Below are positions 61,824 to 64,000 of a stretch of 64,000 nt of DNA, piece after piece. Position 1 is the first letter of the stretch. Each line of letters starts with the position of its first letter. Source of the stretch: Gibbula magus (Eukaryota; Mollusca; Gastropoda; Trochida; Trochidae); the NCBI GenBank assembly GCA_936450465.1, contig OW388296.1, positions 50,853,750-50,917,749 of the forward strand. Direction: 5' to 3'. The position numbers and the translations under genes are program-made. The notes under the pieces are model-generated. The model was given only the letters and a program-made list of their open reading frames with translations, was not told the DNA's origin and did no database searches.

Positions 61824-61886
61824 CGAGTTGATTAAAGTTACAAATATCCGAGGCTTGCCGAGGATATTTTTACTTTTATCAACTCG
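61824..61886. repeat. Palindrome with ~25-bp arms
   Basis: CGAGTTGATTAAAGTTACAA then ATATCC pairs with GGATATTTTTACTTTTATCA then ACTCG around an AGGCTTGCCG(A) loop. Likely MITE core or hairpin. Confidence 0.8.
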
Positions 61887-64000
61887 ATGATGTACAAAGT
61901 CATGTAAAAGCATTGTGACGTCATGTGGTTGACGGTGCTAGGGATTTCTAGATCACTTCAGTGTTAAATTAACGTGTACATGTTAACAAACTTCGATTAT
62001 TATCGCAGTTTTATTTGCAGTTTTATTTCTGTTCCTTATTTCTATAACATTCGTTTACTTTAGTGTGCTATGCCAAACAAATATGTAATTAATATAAACA
62101 GATATACATGTGGAGCTTTTGAAAAACGTCTTTCACTGTTTTGTAATAACGCTTAAATTGGTAAAACTATTATATCAACAATTTACGGAAGTATAAGGAT
62201 CTTAATTATTAATATATATAATAGTTTCTTTCATTTCCATTCATTCTTCATTGTTCATGTTAATGAACAATAGGATTTTGAATTAAGCCAATGTTGATGT
62301 AAGGTTAAGTACACAATAAGTCCTGATGACAGTACAACATGAATTCTCAAGAGACAGGGAATCATTTCTTTAGGGAAAATTACGTTAATATGCCGAAATA
62401 GTTCTATAGTCACAGCTCAGCCATCGAATCATATATATATATATATATATATATGTTGCAAATTCGGTTTATATTGTAATGATGCATGCAATCTTCTTTC
62501 TGTCCGATATTCTGTCCGAATTTTTTTTAACAATGGTGTGCATTGCAAACACAAATTTCATAATATTGACTTGTATGAACATTAGTTACGGACATGTATT
62601 GCTAATTATTTGTTTGGGAATATTACGTTTCAATGTATAAATAATTTTGACTTTAGCGATCGTCTTTAATTATTCCCAGTGGAAGTCAGTAATACAGAAT
62701 GAGATGCCCAGGGAAATGTTTCTAACAACTTAATGACGAGTGACACGCTACCAACATGTGACCAAGTCGAGTTAGCACTTATAATCGCCCTCTTGAGTAA
62801 CTTAGAATTCTATGTGTGACGAAATTGCAAGCCTGCAATCAAAATGTCCAAGGGGTTTCCTTAAAATCCTTTCGAAATATTGCCAATTGAACAGACGTAA
62901 ACATTTTTACGATATAGTATTGACACCGCGTTGGATTAAAGATGGTATTTGTGACATCATTCTTGTCTAATGCCATTACCATTGTATTATATTTCATTTA
63001 CTATGTACGTAGTTGTTTCGTTGACTCGCACATTGCGTTACTGGCTGTTAGCATTAACCAAAGCTTTCGGTTTTCAATAAAGCAAAAGTCATGAAAAAGC
63101 CTCCAGATATAGAAGATAAGTTGGCAGTGTGCCTCGTGCTGTTCAATCCTTGCCTATGGTAAACTGAAGATAGTGAGCATTGTTGCAGAATGATTGTTTC
63201 CCCTGACAGTCAATTGGAAACTGTCTGATTCAGGGACTTCGATTCATTTCCTATGCAGCCTAGGGCGTGTCATATGTAGTATAACATGGTTTTCAATATC
63301 AAGCGTATTTGCTCAGACAGTTTGTTATTTAAGGGAAGATTTATCTACCATTCAGTATTTGCAATTATGACATCGAGTTTATGTGCATCGTTGGATAAAC
63401 TCTTCATATAAGCTCACTTATTAGACAGAGTCGTCTAACATACCGCGTGTTGTCTTTCACTCGGTCAATTCCTAGCTTGGTTATTATATGATTGTTTAAT
63501 CAAAATAGTCCCAAACTTATGACTTATGAAATTTGGTGTTAGATGTTCCAATATCCTGTCAGATTGTCATTACAAATTGCAATACTATAGCTCGCCGTCG
63601 GAACGTGGACGCTGTTCCCTTTCTATTTGACGACAAAGCAATTTTTCAAAACTATCACATTATTTCTGTCATTTAAATATCATCGATATCGGTCTTTCAT
63701 TCATGTAGGGTATGTTTTCACGTCACGGTTTTATTAAATGACATTCTTTTAGTGATGCCATGACGTAAGCTGAAGATTACGTTACATGAAACCTTTTTAG
63801 ATAAACATTGATATTATATGTTTACATATCATTCCCTGCGTTAAATGTAAACTTGGGAAGTGAAAATGTTCAGAAATGATAACTTTCCTGAACTAGAAAG
63901 TCAAGGATTACACAATGCCATTCATATGAAGTATTTGCAAGGATTACTGAACTAATATGCCTTGAATTATATCCTTTCATTTTATGAATAACAACTTCAC
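61887..64000. other. No supported gene
   Basis: AT-rich to the end of the window. Apart from the (AT)12 run, no array, long inverted repeat or recognisable domain. Confidence 0.4.
62431..62454. repeat. (AT)12 microsatellite
   Basis: Uninterrupted AT dinucleotides. Confidence 0.95.

Overview
This is an AT-rich, intron- and repeat-dominated piece of an animal nuclear genome. There are no operons, ribosome-binding sites or densely packed genes. The one confident gene part is the N-terminal coding exon of a metabotropic glutamate receptor (class C GPCR), plus strand, 18617-19129, ending at a canonical GTAAGA splice donor. Arrays built on nuclear-receptor half-sites (AGGTCA), 'AAGGGAGATAA'-type repeat motifs, many short inverted-repeat transposons and a tRNA-derived SINE are compatible with a lophotrochozoan, most likely a bivalve or other mollusc. 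That placement is inference and cannot be proved from this window.

Layout. 0.54-1.15 kb: about 171-bp tandem satellite with alternating A/B units. 2.9-9.1 kb: palindromic and TIR elements, including a 2.2-kb TA-flanked element with a terminal hairpin of another element nested in it. 9.4-11.43 kb: composite element with an array of nuclear-receptor half-site clusters every ~145 bp, a (CGG)13 run and a terminal hairpin. 13.94-16.88 kb: a clear hAT-like non-autonomous DNA transposon (2,931 bp, ~450-bp TIRs, 8-bp target duplication GATTAAAC). 17.0-18.1 kb: two minisatellites (~62 bp and 34 bp units) directly upstream of the receptor exon. 18.6-19.13 kb: the receptor exon. 19.13-64 kb: no further receptor exon recognised, so this is probably a very long first intron (possibly also intergenic), holding a SINE, several MITEs and palindromes, and four more tandem arrays, some with accidentally open frames.

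Most open frames here begin at non-ATG codons, overlap repeats and match no family I recognise, so they are not called as genes. No CRISPR array, rRNA, intact tRNA or intact transposase was found. The observations most worth a second look are the run of splice-donor-like motifs just after the receptor exon (two preceded by pyrimidine-rich acceptor-like tracts), the nucleosome-length spacing of the nuclear-receptor half-site array, and the completeness of the hAT-like element. I see nothing that qualifies as a demonstrated new biological system.
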